From NCBI RefSeq assembly GCF_039523415.1, contig NZ_BAAAFG010000001.1:248001-312000 (forward strand): 64,000 nt of DNA. Direction: 5' to 3'. The stretch is from Gangjinia marincola. Lineage in GTDB: Bacteria; Bacteroidota; Bacteroidia; Flavobacteriales; Flavobacteriaceae. The notes under the pieces are model-generated. The model was not told where the DNA came from, ran no database searches, and worked only from the letters and a program-made list of their open reading frames with translations. Shown piece by piece: positions 25,848 through 34,801 of the stretch; the stretch's first letter is position 1, and the number at the start of each line of letters is the position of its first letter. The position numbers and the translations under genes were made by a program.

Positions 25848-26255
25848 TTAATTTTGATACGTTTCCCGCCAATAATTAGAATACTCAACCATGGAGTTTG
25901 AGTCTTTTAAGCCACCGGCACTAATCTGAAGGCTTTCACTCATGGGTTTTTTACTCCCCGAAGCCGAAAAATGCGTTTTCCAATCCACCAAATGACAATC
26001 GTAGAAATAAATCTTACGTGTTTTACCTCCCATAAGCACTGGATAAATGTGTAGTTCTAATTGCTTGGTTTGATCTGCTGCAAAGGACCAGTCAGCAAGG
26101 TCAATATCCTTTTGACTTTCAATCACTACCTGCAATCCCTTGAATATGGGTTGTTGAGAAGGTCTTCCCGTGCGATCAGTTGTCTGATTAAAACCAACTT
26201 TATACCACAAGACATTTACTTCTTTTGTATCTATGAGTAGTTTTGCTTTTACCAT
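25848..26255 (-). CDS. tssD: type VI secretion tube protein TssD (Hcp), Bacteroidetes type
   Basis: 135 residues. The pattern FNQTTDRTGRPSQQP, LQVVIESQKDIDLADW, KIYFYDCHLVDWKTHF and KPMSESLQISAGG follows the T6SS subtype iii Hcp family, which forms the inner tube rings. No other tss gene is within the window, so this is an orphan copy; such copies commonly carry or load the effector encoded next to them, here the HEXXH protein. No signal peptide, as expected. Confidence 0.85.
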   Translation of the reverse strand: MVKAKLLIDTKEVNVLWYKVGFNQTTDRTGRPSQQPIFKGLQVVIESQKDIDLADWSFAADQTKQLELHIYPVLMGGKTRKIYFYDCHLVDWKTHFSASGSKKPMSESLQISAGGLKDSNSMVEYSNYWRETYQN

Positions 26256-26553
26256 ACATGCAAGTATTAGTTAGGTTTTTGAAGCTCTGGATTGATGGTG
26301 TTTGGTCCAACCATCTGGTTTGGGTAATTAAATGTAGTAAATAAATACCTTGATGTAACATACACCCTAAAAAATCATAGCCCGCTGTAAAAAGCTTCGT
26401 TAGAGTACATCATCTTAGGGTGATAAACCCAAGTGATCATTGCGCATCAAAGGTGAAATTCTCGTTCTGTGTGCTATTCCTTCCGCCGCAGGCGAAAACT
26501 ATTATTTTTACTAGTATCATTGACCTAATTATTCAAAGGTCGTACAGCTCAAT
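26256..26553. other. intergenic region with interspersed element
   Basis: About 300 bases upstream of tssD holding the repeat at 26479-26498. No gene recognised. Confidence 0.4.
26479..26498. repeat. interspersed CTTCCGCCGCAGGCGAAAA element, copy 2
   Basis: CCTTCCGCCGCAGGCGAAAA, identical over 19 bases to the copy at 17572, lying between tssD and the S41-like gene. Confidence 0.6.
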
Positions 26554-28218
26554 CTAAGGCTTATTAATCTCTTTTAGTTTTATTATTTTTTGAGCAGCAT
26601 TTTTACCGATGCGGCTTATGGTATCAATATTAACCGCTTTTTCATAGGCTTTTATGGCTTTTTCATACTGCTCAATTTGTTCAAACGCCGAAGCTAAGTT
26701 ATTCCATGCTGCTTGTGATTGAGGAAAAACCTCTGCTACAAATCCATAAATAATCAATCCTGTCTCACGATCTCCTGATTGAAATAATCTATATGCCGTT
26801 TTGCTAAATTCGTCTTCAAAATCGTTGTACTTGTAGGCTGGATCTTTCACAATTCTTTTGGCATCCACTACTAATTGATCCAGTTTACCTGCTGTAAAAA
26901 GTTGGGTTAAGTGCTTCATAGGATCTAAAACAAAAGCACCCTCTGTGTAGTTTATTGCGGTTTCCAAAACAGGATCTCTATTGGTTACATAGTCGTTAAA
27001 TGAAATTTCTGCAGCCAGATGAGGAATAGTTGCATCCTGATTTTCCCATTGTGGCATATCCTGCCACCACGCGAAAGATAAGTACACATTAATCTTTGAA
27101 TTTGGTAAGGTCAAACGTTTAGCATCCCCGAAAAAATTAATGTTTTCTGCTGTAGGTTCTCCCACTATGATTGCCTCAGTATAGTTTTTTATTTCATTGG
27201 TAAGGTTTTGTGCTGCTGAAAACGTTCTTCTACCAATCAAATAAAACAAGTGTCCCGGTTGGTTTACCCTGGGTCGTGACATAATTGCTTTTATAAGCGC
27301 CTTATTATTATAATTATTCCCTCCACCGTTAAGTCTAACGTCATATACCAGTTTGTCGATATTAAGAGAATCAACGGCCTTAAAAAGACGTTTATAAAAA
27401 TCTTGTAATGGTTCTTTCTCATCATTGAAAACCGAACTTTGCCGAACATACATCGTGTTTGATGATGGCAGGTACTCAAAATAATAAAGTCGTTCTGTTA
27501 GTTTTTTGAGGTAAAGCGGAGTTTCTGTTTCATCTCTTGAGCCCAGCCAATCGTTGGTAGAAGTGGTGAATCCATAATCTTTAGATAGCTCTTCCATAGG
27601 AATCTTTTCTACGTTGATAGTTGTTGTCTTTCCGCCTTTTTTGACTGTTAGGCTAACACTATCCTGCTGATTAGGGATCACACCCTGTGCATGAAGCACT
27701 GCAGGTATGGTTAAAAAATCAAGGCCGTAGGCCTTAAAATAACTGTCATTTTCCGCCGGCACAACAGATTTTATTTTTTGTAAGGCTTCTTTGACAGGCA
27801 TCCCTCCTATGTTAATCAATCTGGCACCTAAAAGTTGCCGGTAATTTTTGTGTACCCCTTCGACATAAATTCCGTCGCTAAAATGATAAAGATTTACAGG
27901 CAGAACACCCTCCTCTGCCACTTTTGTGTAAGGTATTTGAGTATGTCCATATTCGAACATAGCGACCAAACGCGCAAAACTGACTTTGATTTCATGAGGT
28001 TGTAAATTAGGGATATTGCTTTTTAGCGAATCGACTGCATTGTCCCAAGCTACTTTTGAAATTTTTTTAAACAGAAAATGATGTTTGTCATGAACTGTTT
28101 TTTGCAGATAGTCAAGGTCTTCTTGCCATTGTAGTACAGATAAATCCTGTGCATTACCCGAAACTGAAAACAGAAAAAAAAGAATAAACGTTGTCGCTAT
28201 AGAAAGGAATGATCTCAT
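26554..28218 (-). CDS. S41-like peptidase with C-terminal TPR
   Basis: 554 residues. A signal peptide ends in SVSGNAQ. The tail-specific (S41) protease core is visible in LVYDVRLNGGGNNYN and the nucleophile region LIGRRTFSAAQNLTN, followed by VGEPTAENINFFGD. A short PDZ-like segment precedes it (ARLINIGGMPVKEAL). The last 80 residues are TPR-like (AAWNNLASAFEQIEQYEKA). It is periplasmic or surface-exposed. The usual basic lysine is not obvious, so it could be a non-proteolytic relative. Confidence 0.82.
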   Translation of the reverse strand: MRSFLSIATTFILFFLFSVSGNAQDLSVLQWQEDLDYLQKTVHDKHHFLFKKISKVAWDNAVDSLKSNIPNLQPHEIKVSFARLVAMFEYGHTQIPYTKVAEEGVLPVNLYHFSDGIYVEGVHKNYRQLLGARLINIGGMPVKEALQKIKSVVPAENDSYFKAYGLDFLTIPAVLHAQGVIPNQQDSVSLTVKKGGKTTTINVEKIPMEELSKDYGFTTSTNDWLGSRDETETPLYLKKLTERLYYFEYLPSSNTMYVRQSSVFNDEKEPLQDFYKRLFKAVDSLNIDKLVYDVRLNGGGNNYNNKALIKAIMSRPRVNQPGHLFYLIGRRTFSAAQNLTNEIKNYTEAIIVGEPTAENINFFGDAKRLTLPNSKINVYLSFAWWQDMPQWENQDATIPHLAAEISFNDYVTNRDPVLETAINYTEGAFVLDPMKHLTQLFTAGKLDQLVVDAKRIVKDPAYKYNDFEDEFSKTAYRLFQSGDRETGLIIYGFVAEVFPQSQAAWNNLASAFEQIEQYEKAIKAYEKAVNIDTISRIGKNAAQKIIKLKEINKP

Positions 28219-28336
28219 GATTATGGTTTAGTTTGAGTTCAAATAAACGCATTACTTCCTTTCTAATAGGAATAAAGTATACTGAAGTGTATATCGGGAT
28301 AGCTCAACTGTATTATCTTGGGTTTACATCACTATT

Positions 28337-29080
28337 TCATTTCTCCTTTTTTCGCTTAAAAACAGCTGCAATATGTTCTAATCCCGGAGTTTCAGAAAGT
28401 GTTTTAAGCTGTTGGCTCAGCTTTTCGGTTTGGGCTAGAGCCTCGGCAATTGGATGATCTGCTTTATTAAAATTGGTAACGAACTTACCGGGATTATCAG
28501 AAGAAGCTTCTAATAGGCTATCTAATAACTTTAAACGCAGCTTTTCATTTTCCGCCGAAGGCACAAAACGGTTCACATGAGTTGAAAAACCTTCGTACGT
28601 TTTACCCAGAGTTTCTTTGTGTGTATACTCTTCTATAAGTCGTTTAGATATATTAATCTTCTTATTTGTAGCATACGTATACCATAAAATGGGTAAATAC
28701 ATAGGGATCATCATAATCGCTAACTGGGGCAGTCGCAGCATGATTTCATCAAATGAAACGCCTTGTACGGCAAAGAAAACCGATACCACCACCGGTAAAA
28801 AACTTATCCCCGTCATAATGCTGATCCCTACGTTAAAGCGTCTTTGTAGCGTAACATTTAATTGTACTTCTTCGTTTTTCTTTTTAGTAAAAGCTTCACT
28901 GAGTTCCTGTGTTATCTTACCCGGTAACAAATCTTCTACCTCTTCAACCAATGCTCTGTACTTAAGCTGCTGAGCTTCTATAAAAGACTCATAGCGTTTA
29001 GCATACGTAGTCTTTAACAGATGAATTTCTTCATCCAGGTAGATGAGCCGCGCAACTAAGGTTTTGTCACAACATTCCAT
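28337..29080 (-). CDS. two-helix membrane protein coupled to an S24 repressor
   Basis: 247 residues, family not recognised. An N-terminal coiled-coil stretch (residues 10-80) precedes two adjacent membrane helices (about 87-107 and 118-138), then another helical cytosolic region with RFVPSAENEKLRLKLLDSLL. It starts 13 bases after the stop of the Xre/S24 gene and is probably co-transcribed, which suggests it is a target controlled by, or signalling to, that regulator. Confidence 0.6.
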   Translation of the reverse strand: MECCDKTLVARLIYLDEEIHLLKTTYAKRYESFIEAQQLKYRALVEEVEDLLPGKITQELSEAFTKKKNEEVQLNVTLQRRFNVGISIMTGISFLPVVVSVFFAVQGVSFDEIMLRLPQLAIMMIPMYLPILWYTYATNKKINISKRLIEEYTHKETLGKTYEGFSTHVNRFVPSAENEKLRLKLLDSLLEASSDNPGKFVTNFNKADHPIAEALAQTEKLSQQLKTLSETPGLEHIAAVFKRKKEK

Positions 29081-29093
29081 ACCGTATCATCGT

Positions 29094-29693
29094 TTATAAG
29101 GGAATCACTTGTTGGACGACTCCCTGTATTTTTAAATCATTGGTCAGGATGATGGGTTGGTGAACGGGATTGGTAGAACGGGGATATAGTATTACGGTTT
29201 GATCGTGTTTCGCATATTCCTTGATGGAAGCCTCGTCGTTGATAAGCGCTAGAATGAGCTCACCGCTTTCGGCAGTTTGTTTTTGCTGCAGTAAAATCAG
29301 ATCACCATCGTGAATTCCTTTTTGATCCATGGAATCCCCGTGAGCAGTAAGTAAAAAATACGTATGCGAAGGTGACATGAGTTTTTTTGATACCGGGACA
29401 AAAGCTTTAATGTTTTCCTCAGCAAAAAGAGGTTGCCCGCACGAAACTGTGCCTAACCAGGGTATATTCAAGGTATCAACAGGCTGTGGTAAAGAATGAC
29501 CAGACTGATTTGATATTAAAAGATCCCGAACATCAACACTGAGGAGCGCACTAATTTCATATAGCATTTCCAAACTGGGTTGTCTCCTGTTTTGAACATA
29601 TCCATTGACCATGTTATAGCTCTTTTTAAGGTTATTGGCCAGCCAGGTTTGCTTAATTCCTTTATGCTCTAATATTTCTTTAATGCGGTTCAT
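29094..29693 (-). CDS. Xre-type repressor with S24 (LexA-like) self-cleavage domain
   Basis: 199 residues. Residues 1-60 are a lambda-type helix-turn-helix (KGIKQTWLANNLKKSYNMV). Residues 75-195 are a peptidase S24 fold: a possible cleavage bond C85-G86 in GTVSCGQPLF, the nucleophile S121 in AHGDSMDQKG and the base K158 in NDEASIKEY. Such proteins are DNA-damage- or phage-type repressors inactivated by self-cleavage. No prophage genes surround it. A palindrome at 29740-29756 just upstream may be its own operator. Confidence 0.88.
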   Translation of the reverse strand: MNRIKEILEHKGIKQTWLANNLKKSYNMVNGYVQNRRQPSLEMLYEISALLSVDVRDLLISNQSGHSLPQPVDTLNIPWLGTVSCGQPLFAEENIKAFVPVSKKLMSPSHTYFLLTAHGDSMDQKGIHDGDLILLQQKQTAESGELILALINDEASIKEYAKHDQTVILYPRSTNPVHQPIILTNDLKIQGVVQQVIPL

Positions 29694-29739
29694 CGATTAC
29701 CGGTTTTGTCCTACTAAAGATATAACATAATATTTAAAT

Positions 29740-29756
29740 ATATCATATTATGATAT
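29740..29756. promoter_or_regulatory. palindromic operator candidate upstream of the S24 repressor
   Basis: ATATCATA-T-TATGATAT is a perfect 17-base odd-centred palindrome located 47 bases before the repressor ATG. A related half-site, GATATAACATAATAT, lies between it and the gene (29719-29733). The spacing suits autoregulation. Confidence 0.5.
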
Positions 29757-30056
29757 AAAAATATATCTTAATAAAGCAGGAGAGTAGGTATTATCAAGAG
29801 GTTCTCTGCTTATAGTCCGACTGAAAATGATGAATGTTGTGCATTAGTTTCTCTCCAATATACATCAAAATAAAGGGGTCTTTTGATTGTCCGAAGGCGC
29901 TAACTCCAACTACGAACATTAGTATAGTCCTGAAGAGTAGTCGCTATATAGTAGCCGTTCTTAGTGATACTAATCTAAAATGCTCTGCTGTAACTACTCT
30001 GTTTTGAGGGAAATCATCTTTGGAGTATCAAAAGCTTATGTATACGTATCGTATGG
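29757..30056. other. 300-base intergenic region
   Basis: Nothing recognised apart from the operator region at its left end; no open frame with coding character on either strand. Confidence 0.4.
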
Positions 30057-30734
30057 CTACGAAAGATCCTCTGTCACGATCTTATTTTGATCAATACCAA
30101 GAGCATGAAGATCTGCTTGTACACTGTCCATCATAGGTGGCGGTCCACATAAATACACGTATTTATCTGTTTGGGTAGTGTGTTCTTTGATAAAATCTTT
30201 GTCTATGTGCCCTTGTGCGTGCTTCGGGCTGCGTTCTTCAGATAAAATATTGATAAAATCTTGTCCCAGCCATTGCTCAAATTGAGATTCCATAATAATA
30301 TCTTTTTCGCGTTTGTTGGCGAAGAGCAATATATTTTCGGCTAGCTGTCCTTTTCGGGCTAAATCTTTGAAAATAGCAATAAATGGAGTCACTCCTGCAC
30401 CCCCGGCTAAAAACACGCCGGGTCCCTGGTATGAGATAGCTCCCCAAGGATCTTCGAGTAATAGATTCGCTCCTGGTTCTAAACGCTGCAAACGATCAGT
30501 GACCCCGTCATGATCAGGATAGATTTTAATCGTAAACTGCAAAAAACCTTCGTCTGGTAAACTCGTAAACGTGAACGGTCTCTTCTCATCTCGCCAACCC
30601 TCCAAATCCATTGCAACTTCTGTAGCTTGTCCCGGAGTATAGGAATAGTTTGCGGGCTTGTCTGTTTGAACTTGAATGACATCATGTGTGATGAATCCTA
30701 ACGATTGAATCTTAACCTTGTGTGACATACTCAT
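30057..30734 (-). CDS. FAD-binding ferredoxin/flavodoxin-NADP reductase family protein
   Basis: 225 residues. The FAD-binding motif is KRPFTFTSLPDE (an RxYS-type position as RPFTFTS). The NAD(P) site is FLAGGAGVTPFIAIFKD, and the C-terminal nucleotide-binding loop is YLCGPPPMMDSV. No iron-sulfur domain is fused, so this is a stand-alone cytosolic reductase. It is transcribed in the same direction as the antiporter gene upstream, 65 bases away. Electron partner unknown. Confidence 0.9.
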   Translation of the reverse strand: MSMSHKVKIQSLGFITHDVIQVQTDKPANYSYTPGQATEVAMDLEGWRDEKRPFTFTSLPDEGFLQFTIKIYPDHDGVTDRLQRLEPGANLLLEDPWGAISYQGPGVFLAGGAGVTPFIAIFKDLARKGQLAENILLFANKREKDIIMESQFEQWLGQDFINILSEERSPKHAQGHIDKDFIKEHTTQTDKYVYLCGPPPMMDSVQADLHALGIDQNKIVTEDLS

Positions 30735-30799
30735 TAAATTTCATCTAAAATAGATCAATTATATTTCCTTAATGTGCTGAATGAAACTAATGATGTGTG

Positions 30800-32068
30800 C
30801 TATAACACTTGAGTTTGCTTTTCACCTGATTTGCCTAGAAATCTTCTGATGACTTTCTCTATCGTTAATCCTTGTCCTAAAATTGAAAAGACCACCACGA
30901 TGTAGCTCATCACTAAAAAAAGCTCCCGGTTCATCTCTGGTGCCAGACTTAAGGCCAAGGCGATAGAGATACCTCCACGTAATCCGCCCCAGGTCAGGAT
31001 AAGGTGGGTATTTGGCACAAAATCCAGTTTGCGTTCAAAGAGCTTAACCGGTAGCCACAAAGCCGCATAACGTGAAAATAAAACTAACGGAATAGCAATG
31101 AGACCGGCTAATACATACGAAGTTGAATACGTAAGCACCAGAATTTCCATCCCGATGAGCACGAATAAAATTGCATTAAGTAGGATATCAATTAACTCCC
31201 AAAACTTATCCAGGTAGAGTTCTGTAATTTCAGACATAGCCGAACCTCTTACGCGGTCATGCCCTATGAGCAAGCCTGCCATAACCATGGCTAATGGAGC
31301 TGATAAATGTAGTTTTTGCGCTATCACTGTCCCCATCATTACCGCTGCAAGTGTAATAATTACTTCAATACTAAAGTCATCAATGGTTTTAAGTAATTTG
31401 TAAGTAATTAAGCCCAATATAATTCCCAGAGCAATGCCACCAAAAACCTCCTGACCAAATAGAATCGCTATATCTGCAGGAGTCATTGCATCTGCACCCA
31501 TAGAAGCTATTTTAAAGATCGTTAAGAATAGTACAACTCCTACACCATCATTGAATAGCGATTCTCCAACAATTTTAATCTCCAGCTTTTTTGGAGCATT
31601 CGCTTTCTTTAAAATCCCAAGTACTGCAATGGGATCAGTGGGAGATATAATTGCTCCAAAAAGTAAACAATAGATATACGCTGTAGGCAGTCCTAAAAGC
31701 GGAAGTAAATAATACGTTAGTGTTCCAATCAAAAAGGTAGAGGTAATAACCCCTAGGGTCGCAAAGGCGATTACAGGCCAGCGTTGTTGTTTGAGTTCCT
31801 GAAAATTAGTGTGCAGAGCCCCCGCAAAGAGCAAAAAGCTAAGCATATAATCCATCAATACCTTTTCAAAATCAATCTGCTGGATGAGTTCTGCTTCTGC
31901 TTTTAATAAGGTATCGTCAAAAAAACTTATTCCAAGGACTACCAGCGTATAAACGATGGTGATTAACATTAATCCTATGGTAATGGGCAATTTTAAGAAT
32001 CTGGCATTTATGTATCCGAACAAAGCCGCGATACAGACCAAACCACTTATAATAAAATAATAATCCAT
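30800..32068 (-). CDS. CPA1-family Na+/H+ antiporter
   Basis: 422 residues with about 12 membrane helices. The transport-site motifs are FGAIISPTDPIAVLGILK and GESLFNDGVGVVLF, which carry the paired aspartates of CPA1 exchangers, and LTWGGLRGGISIALALSL near the C-terminus. It exchanges cytosolic sodium for protons in the inner membrane. No long C-terminal regulatory domain. Start and length are normal for the family. Confidence 0.93.
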   Translation of the reverse strand: MDYYFIISGLVCIAALFGYINARFLKLPITIGLMLITIVYTLVVLGISFFDDTLLKAEAELIQQIDFEKVLMDYMLSFLLFAGALHTNFQELKQQRWPVIAFATLGVITSTFLIGTLTYYLLPLLGLPTAYIYCLLFGAIISPTDPIAVLGILKKANAPKKLEIKIVGESLFNDGVGVVLFLTIFKIASMGADAMTPADIAILFGQEVFGGIALGIILGLITYKLLKTIDDFSIEVIITLAAVMMGTVIAQKLHLSAPLAMVMAGLLIGHDRVRGSAMSEITELYLDKFWELIDILLNAILFVLIGMEILVLTYSTSYVLAGLIAIPLVLFSRYAALWLPVKLFERKLDFVPNTHLILTWGGLRGGISIALALSLAPEMNRELFLVMSYIVVVFSILGQGLTIEKVIRRFLGKSGEKQTQVL

Positions 32069-32257
32069 AGCTACACTTTCTCCAAAAATACAGTATTCAG
32101 CGATTCTGTATGAAAAATTTTTTTACTCAATCGCAGTTTTAGTAGACTGAAATCAATGTCAGCCTATACCTCTGTTAAAAGTCCCTTATCAAACTCCTAA
32201 ACTATTTTAAAAGTTGATGCCCGTTTTTCTTATAGTAGCTATTTTAGAAATAAAAAC

Positions 32258-32998
32258 ATGGACGTAAAGAACAAAACTATTATCGTTACAGGGGCTTCTA
32301 GCGGAATCGGCGAGGCCACAGCATTGAAACTAGCAAAGCACGGCGCTAATATCGTGCTTATGGCACGTAGTGCTGATAAGCTGGAACACCTAAAAGATAA
32401 GATCACATCCAGCGGAGGGAACGCTATTGTCGCTTCAGGAGATGTTACCAAGCGTGAAGATTTTGATACAGCGGTAGATTATGCGGTTAACACGTATGGA
32501 CAGGTGGATGTCTTAATTAATAATGCGGGATTGATGCCCCTTTCTTTTATTGAAAAACTAAAGACAGACGAATGGATGCAAATGGTAGATGTCAATATTA
32601 AAGGCGTATTGAATGGTGTTGCTGCGGTGTTACCAGAGTTAAAGAAAAATAAAGGCGGACACATCATCAATATATCCTCTATGGCAGCACATCGCTATTT
32701 TCCCGGTGGAGCTGTATACTGCGCAACTAAATCTGCTGTCAAAATGTTTTCTGAAGGCCTGCGCCAGGAACTGGCACCAGAATATGGAATTAATGTCACT
32801 TCTATAGAACCCGGTGCAGTAGATACGAGTCTACCCGAAACCATTACCGATGAGGATATCAAGGAGAATATGCAAGAAATGATGTCGATGACCACGTTGG
32901 AGTCTGAAGATATTGCTAACGCAATCTATTACGCTTTATCTCAACCTGATCGCGTCAACATTAATGATGTGTATATCGTGCCGAGTGAACAGAAATAA
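32258..32998 (+). CDS. short-chain dehydrogenase/reductase
   Basis: 246 residues. NAD(P) motif TGASSGIGEATALKLAK near the N-terminus, NNAG in VLINNAGLMP, and catalytic Y154 and K158 in AVYCATKSAVK. It is of the classical SDR type closest to the YdfG/SDR-NADP oxidoreductases with broad specificity for 3-hydroxy acids or quinones. Monocistronic with its own terminator. Substrate not determined. Confidence 0.93.
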   Translation: MDVKNKTIIVTGASSGIGEATALKLAKHGANIVLMARSADKLEHLKDKITSSGGNAIVASGDVTKREDFDTAVDYAVNTYGQVDVLINNAGLMPLSFIEKLKTDEWMQMVDVNIKGVLNGVAAVLPELKKNKGGHIINISSMAAHRYFPGGAVYCATKSAVKMFSEGLRQELAPEYGINVTSIEPGAVDTSLPETITDEDIKENMQEMMSMTTLESEDIANAIYYALSQPDRVNINDVYIVPSEQK

Positions 32999-33013
32999 CC
33001 GGATTAATTATTC

Positions 33014-33054
33014 AAAAGGAGCCACGTGCAAGGCATGAAAAAAGGCTCCTTTTT
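33014..33054 (+). terminator. rho-independent terminator of the SDR gene
   Basis: AAAAGGAGCC (33014-33023) pairs with GGCTCCTTTT (33044-33053), followed by further T. The 20-base loop is longer than usual. Confidence 0.75.
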
Positions 33055-33143
33055 CATCAGTTATTTTAATAAACAGTGAATACGTCCCTGAAAGTGCAAT
33101 TTCACAGTATTGACTCTTGAATCCTGACTCCTGAGTCCTAATC

Positions 33144-34259
33144 TTATCCAATTTTAGAAAACCGAATCCCCAGCTTTTCTTCTATTTCTCGCATTCGCGG
33201 AATTTCATTCTGGGTAACCAACGCAATACTGTGACCACTCTTACCCGCACGTGCTGTTCTACCACTACGGTGGGTGTAATAGTCTACACTTTCGGGCAAT
33301 TGATGATGAAGGACAAAACCTAAGTCATTCACATCTATCCCCCTGGCTGAAACATCTGTCGATACCAAAACACGAACGCGTTCTTTCTTAAATGCACGCA
33401 TGGCCTTATCACGGTCGATTTGTTTCATATCGCCTTCAAGAGCCTCAACAGCAAATCCTTCATCCTTTAATTGATTGGCCAGATTTTGAGTAGTTGCCTT
33501 GGTTCTGCAAAAAATGATTCCACGTTGATCTTTTCTTCGGTCTAATAGATTCATCAATACATTCATCTTTTCGTTGACTTGCGTCAAGACATAGTGATGC
33601 GTAATATTCCGATTGATGATACTGTCTTTATTCGCAGAGATTTGAATCGCCTTTGGTGACATGTACTTTTTAACAATCTGTTGAATCTCCCCCGGCATAG
33701 TAGCAGAAAATAACCAGGTGTTTCGCTTACCGGAGGTGTATCTTAATATTCGGTTGAGCTCCTCTTTAAAACCCATGCTCAGCATTTCGTCAGCTTCATC
33801 CAGTACTACTGTACGAATATGAGAAAGATCTACAACACCTTGTTCGATAAGATCCACTAACCTTCCGGGAGTCGCGACGACAATGTGAGTCGTACGTTTT
33901 AGGTTCTCTATTTGACGATCAATTTTTTCACCACCGTAAATACCCTCTGCAAAAATCTTTTTGTCATTGTATTTAGTGAATTTAAAGAGTTGCTTTTTGA
34001 TCTGCTGGGCTAATTCACGCGTGGGAGAAAGCACTAATGCCTGTATCACAGGTTCATCTGGATCTATATGGTGAAGCAATGGTAACCCAAAAGCAGCGGT
34101 TTTTCCTGTTCCTGTTTGTGCCAGGCCAATTAAGTCGGTCTGTTTTTCTAACAATACCGGGATCACCTTGGATTGAATCGCTGTGGGTGTTTCTATTCCT
34201 AACTCCTGTAATGATTTTATGTACCCCGGCGCAATACCAAGTGCTTTAAATGTAGACAT
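33144..34259 (-). CDS. DEAD-box RNA helicase
   Basis: 371 residues. Q-motif PGYIKSLQELGIETPTAIQ, motif I AQTGTGKTAAFG, motif II DEADEMLSMG, motif III SAT, motif VI HRSGRTARAG. The C-terminal extension that gives DbpA, CsdA or RhlE their target specificity is missing; the protein ends just after the helicase core (EKLGIRFSKIG). It is probably an RNA helicase in ribosome assembly or cold adaptation of the RhlE type. Confidence 0.93.
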   Translation of the reverse strand: MSTFKALGIAPGYIKSLQELGIETPTAIQSKVIPVLLEKQTDLIGLAQTGTGKTAAFGLPLLHHIDPDEPVIQALVLSPTRELAQQIKKQLFKFTKYNDKKIFAEGIYGGEKIDRQIENLKRTTHIVVATPGRLVDLIEQGVVDLSHIRTVVLDEADEMLSMGFKEELNRILRYTSGKRNTWLFSATMPGEIQQIVKKYMSPKAIQISANKDSIINRNITHHYVLTQVNEKMNVLMNLLDRRKDQRGIIFCRTKATTQNLANQLKDEGFAVEALEGDMKQIDRDKAMRAFKKERVRVLVSTDVSARGIDVNDLGFVLHHQLPESVDYYTHRSGRTARAGKSGHSIALVTQNEIPRMREIEEKLGIRFSKIG

Positions 34260-34425
34260 GTAATGAATTTAAGACAAAGGTACATGAATAAAGCCTTCTA
34301 CCCTAGCCACTCATGATCAGATATAAGCCGTTGATCTTCTTAAAAAGTGTTAGCACAACGTTATAGATGGTTAAAGCCGAAGGCTATATAATCACAGTAT
34401 ACTATATTGAAGAAAAACAAACGTT

Positions 34426-34713
34426 ATGAGCACAAAGAAAAACAATGATTTACCCTATAATCCTGAATTCACAGCACAAGACAAAAAAATCTTAGGTGAA
34501 AAGCAGAACCACATTCGAAGAGATAACGGGGATGACCGCCAATTACTAGAGCGCGAAAATAAGGTTGATTTTGAAGGAGAAACCTTAGATGTGCCTTCTA
34601 AGCAGCAGCCTATTGCCAAGAATCCTATTAATGACGAAGAAAACAGGTTACATAGTCAAGGCAGCGAACACAATGAGAATCTGGAACAAGGTAGCGGGAC
34701 GATAACATCCTGA
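34426..34713 (+). CDS. small hydrophilic protein
   Basis: 95 residues, highly charged and without hydrophobic core or signal (DKKILGEKQNHIRRDNGDD and HSQGSEHNENLEQGSG). It is likely disordered. It is followed closely by a hairpin terminator that supports a real transcript. No family recognised; composition recalls general-stress or desiccation-type proteins. Confidence 0.6.
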   Translation: MSTKKNNDLPYNPEFTAQDKKILGEKQNHIRRDNGDDRQLLERENKVDFEGETLDVPSKQQPIAKNPINDEENRLHSQGSEHNENLEQGSGTITS

Positions 34714-34746
34714 TTTTACCAAATTATAAATTATTTAATCAAAATA

Positions 34747-34776
34747 AAAAGGTCAACCAAAACTGGTTGACCTTTT
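34747..34776. terminator. bidirectional hairpin terminator
   Basis: AAAAGGTCAACCA (34747-34759) and TGGTTGACCTTTT (34764-34776) form a perfect 13-base stem with a four-base loop, between the small hydrophilic gene and the convergent lipoprotein gene. Confidence 0.9.
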
Positions 34777-34801
34777 CAAGTGATTTAAATGTACTACCTA
34801 T

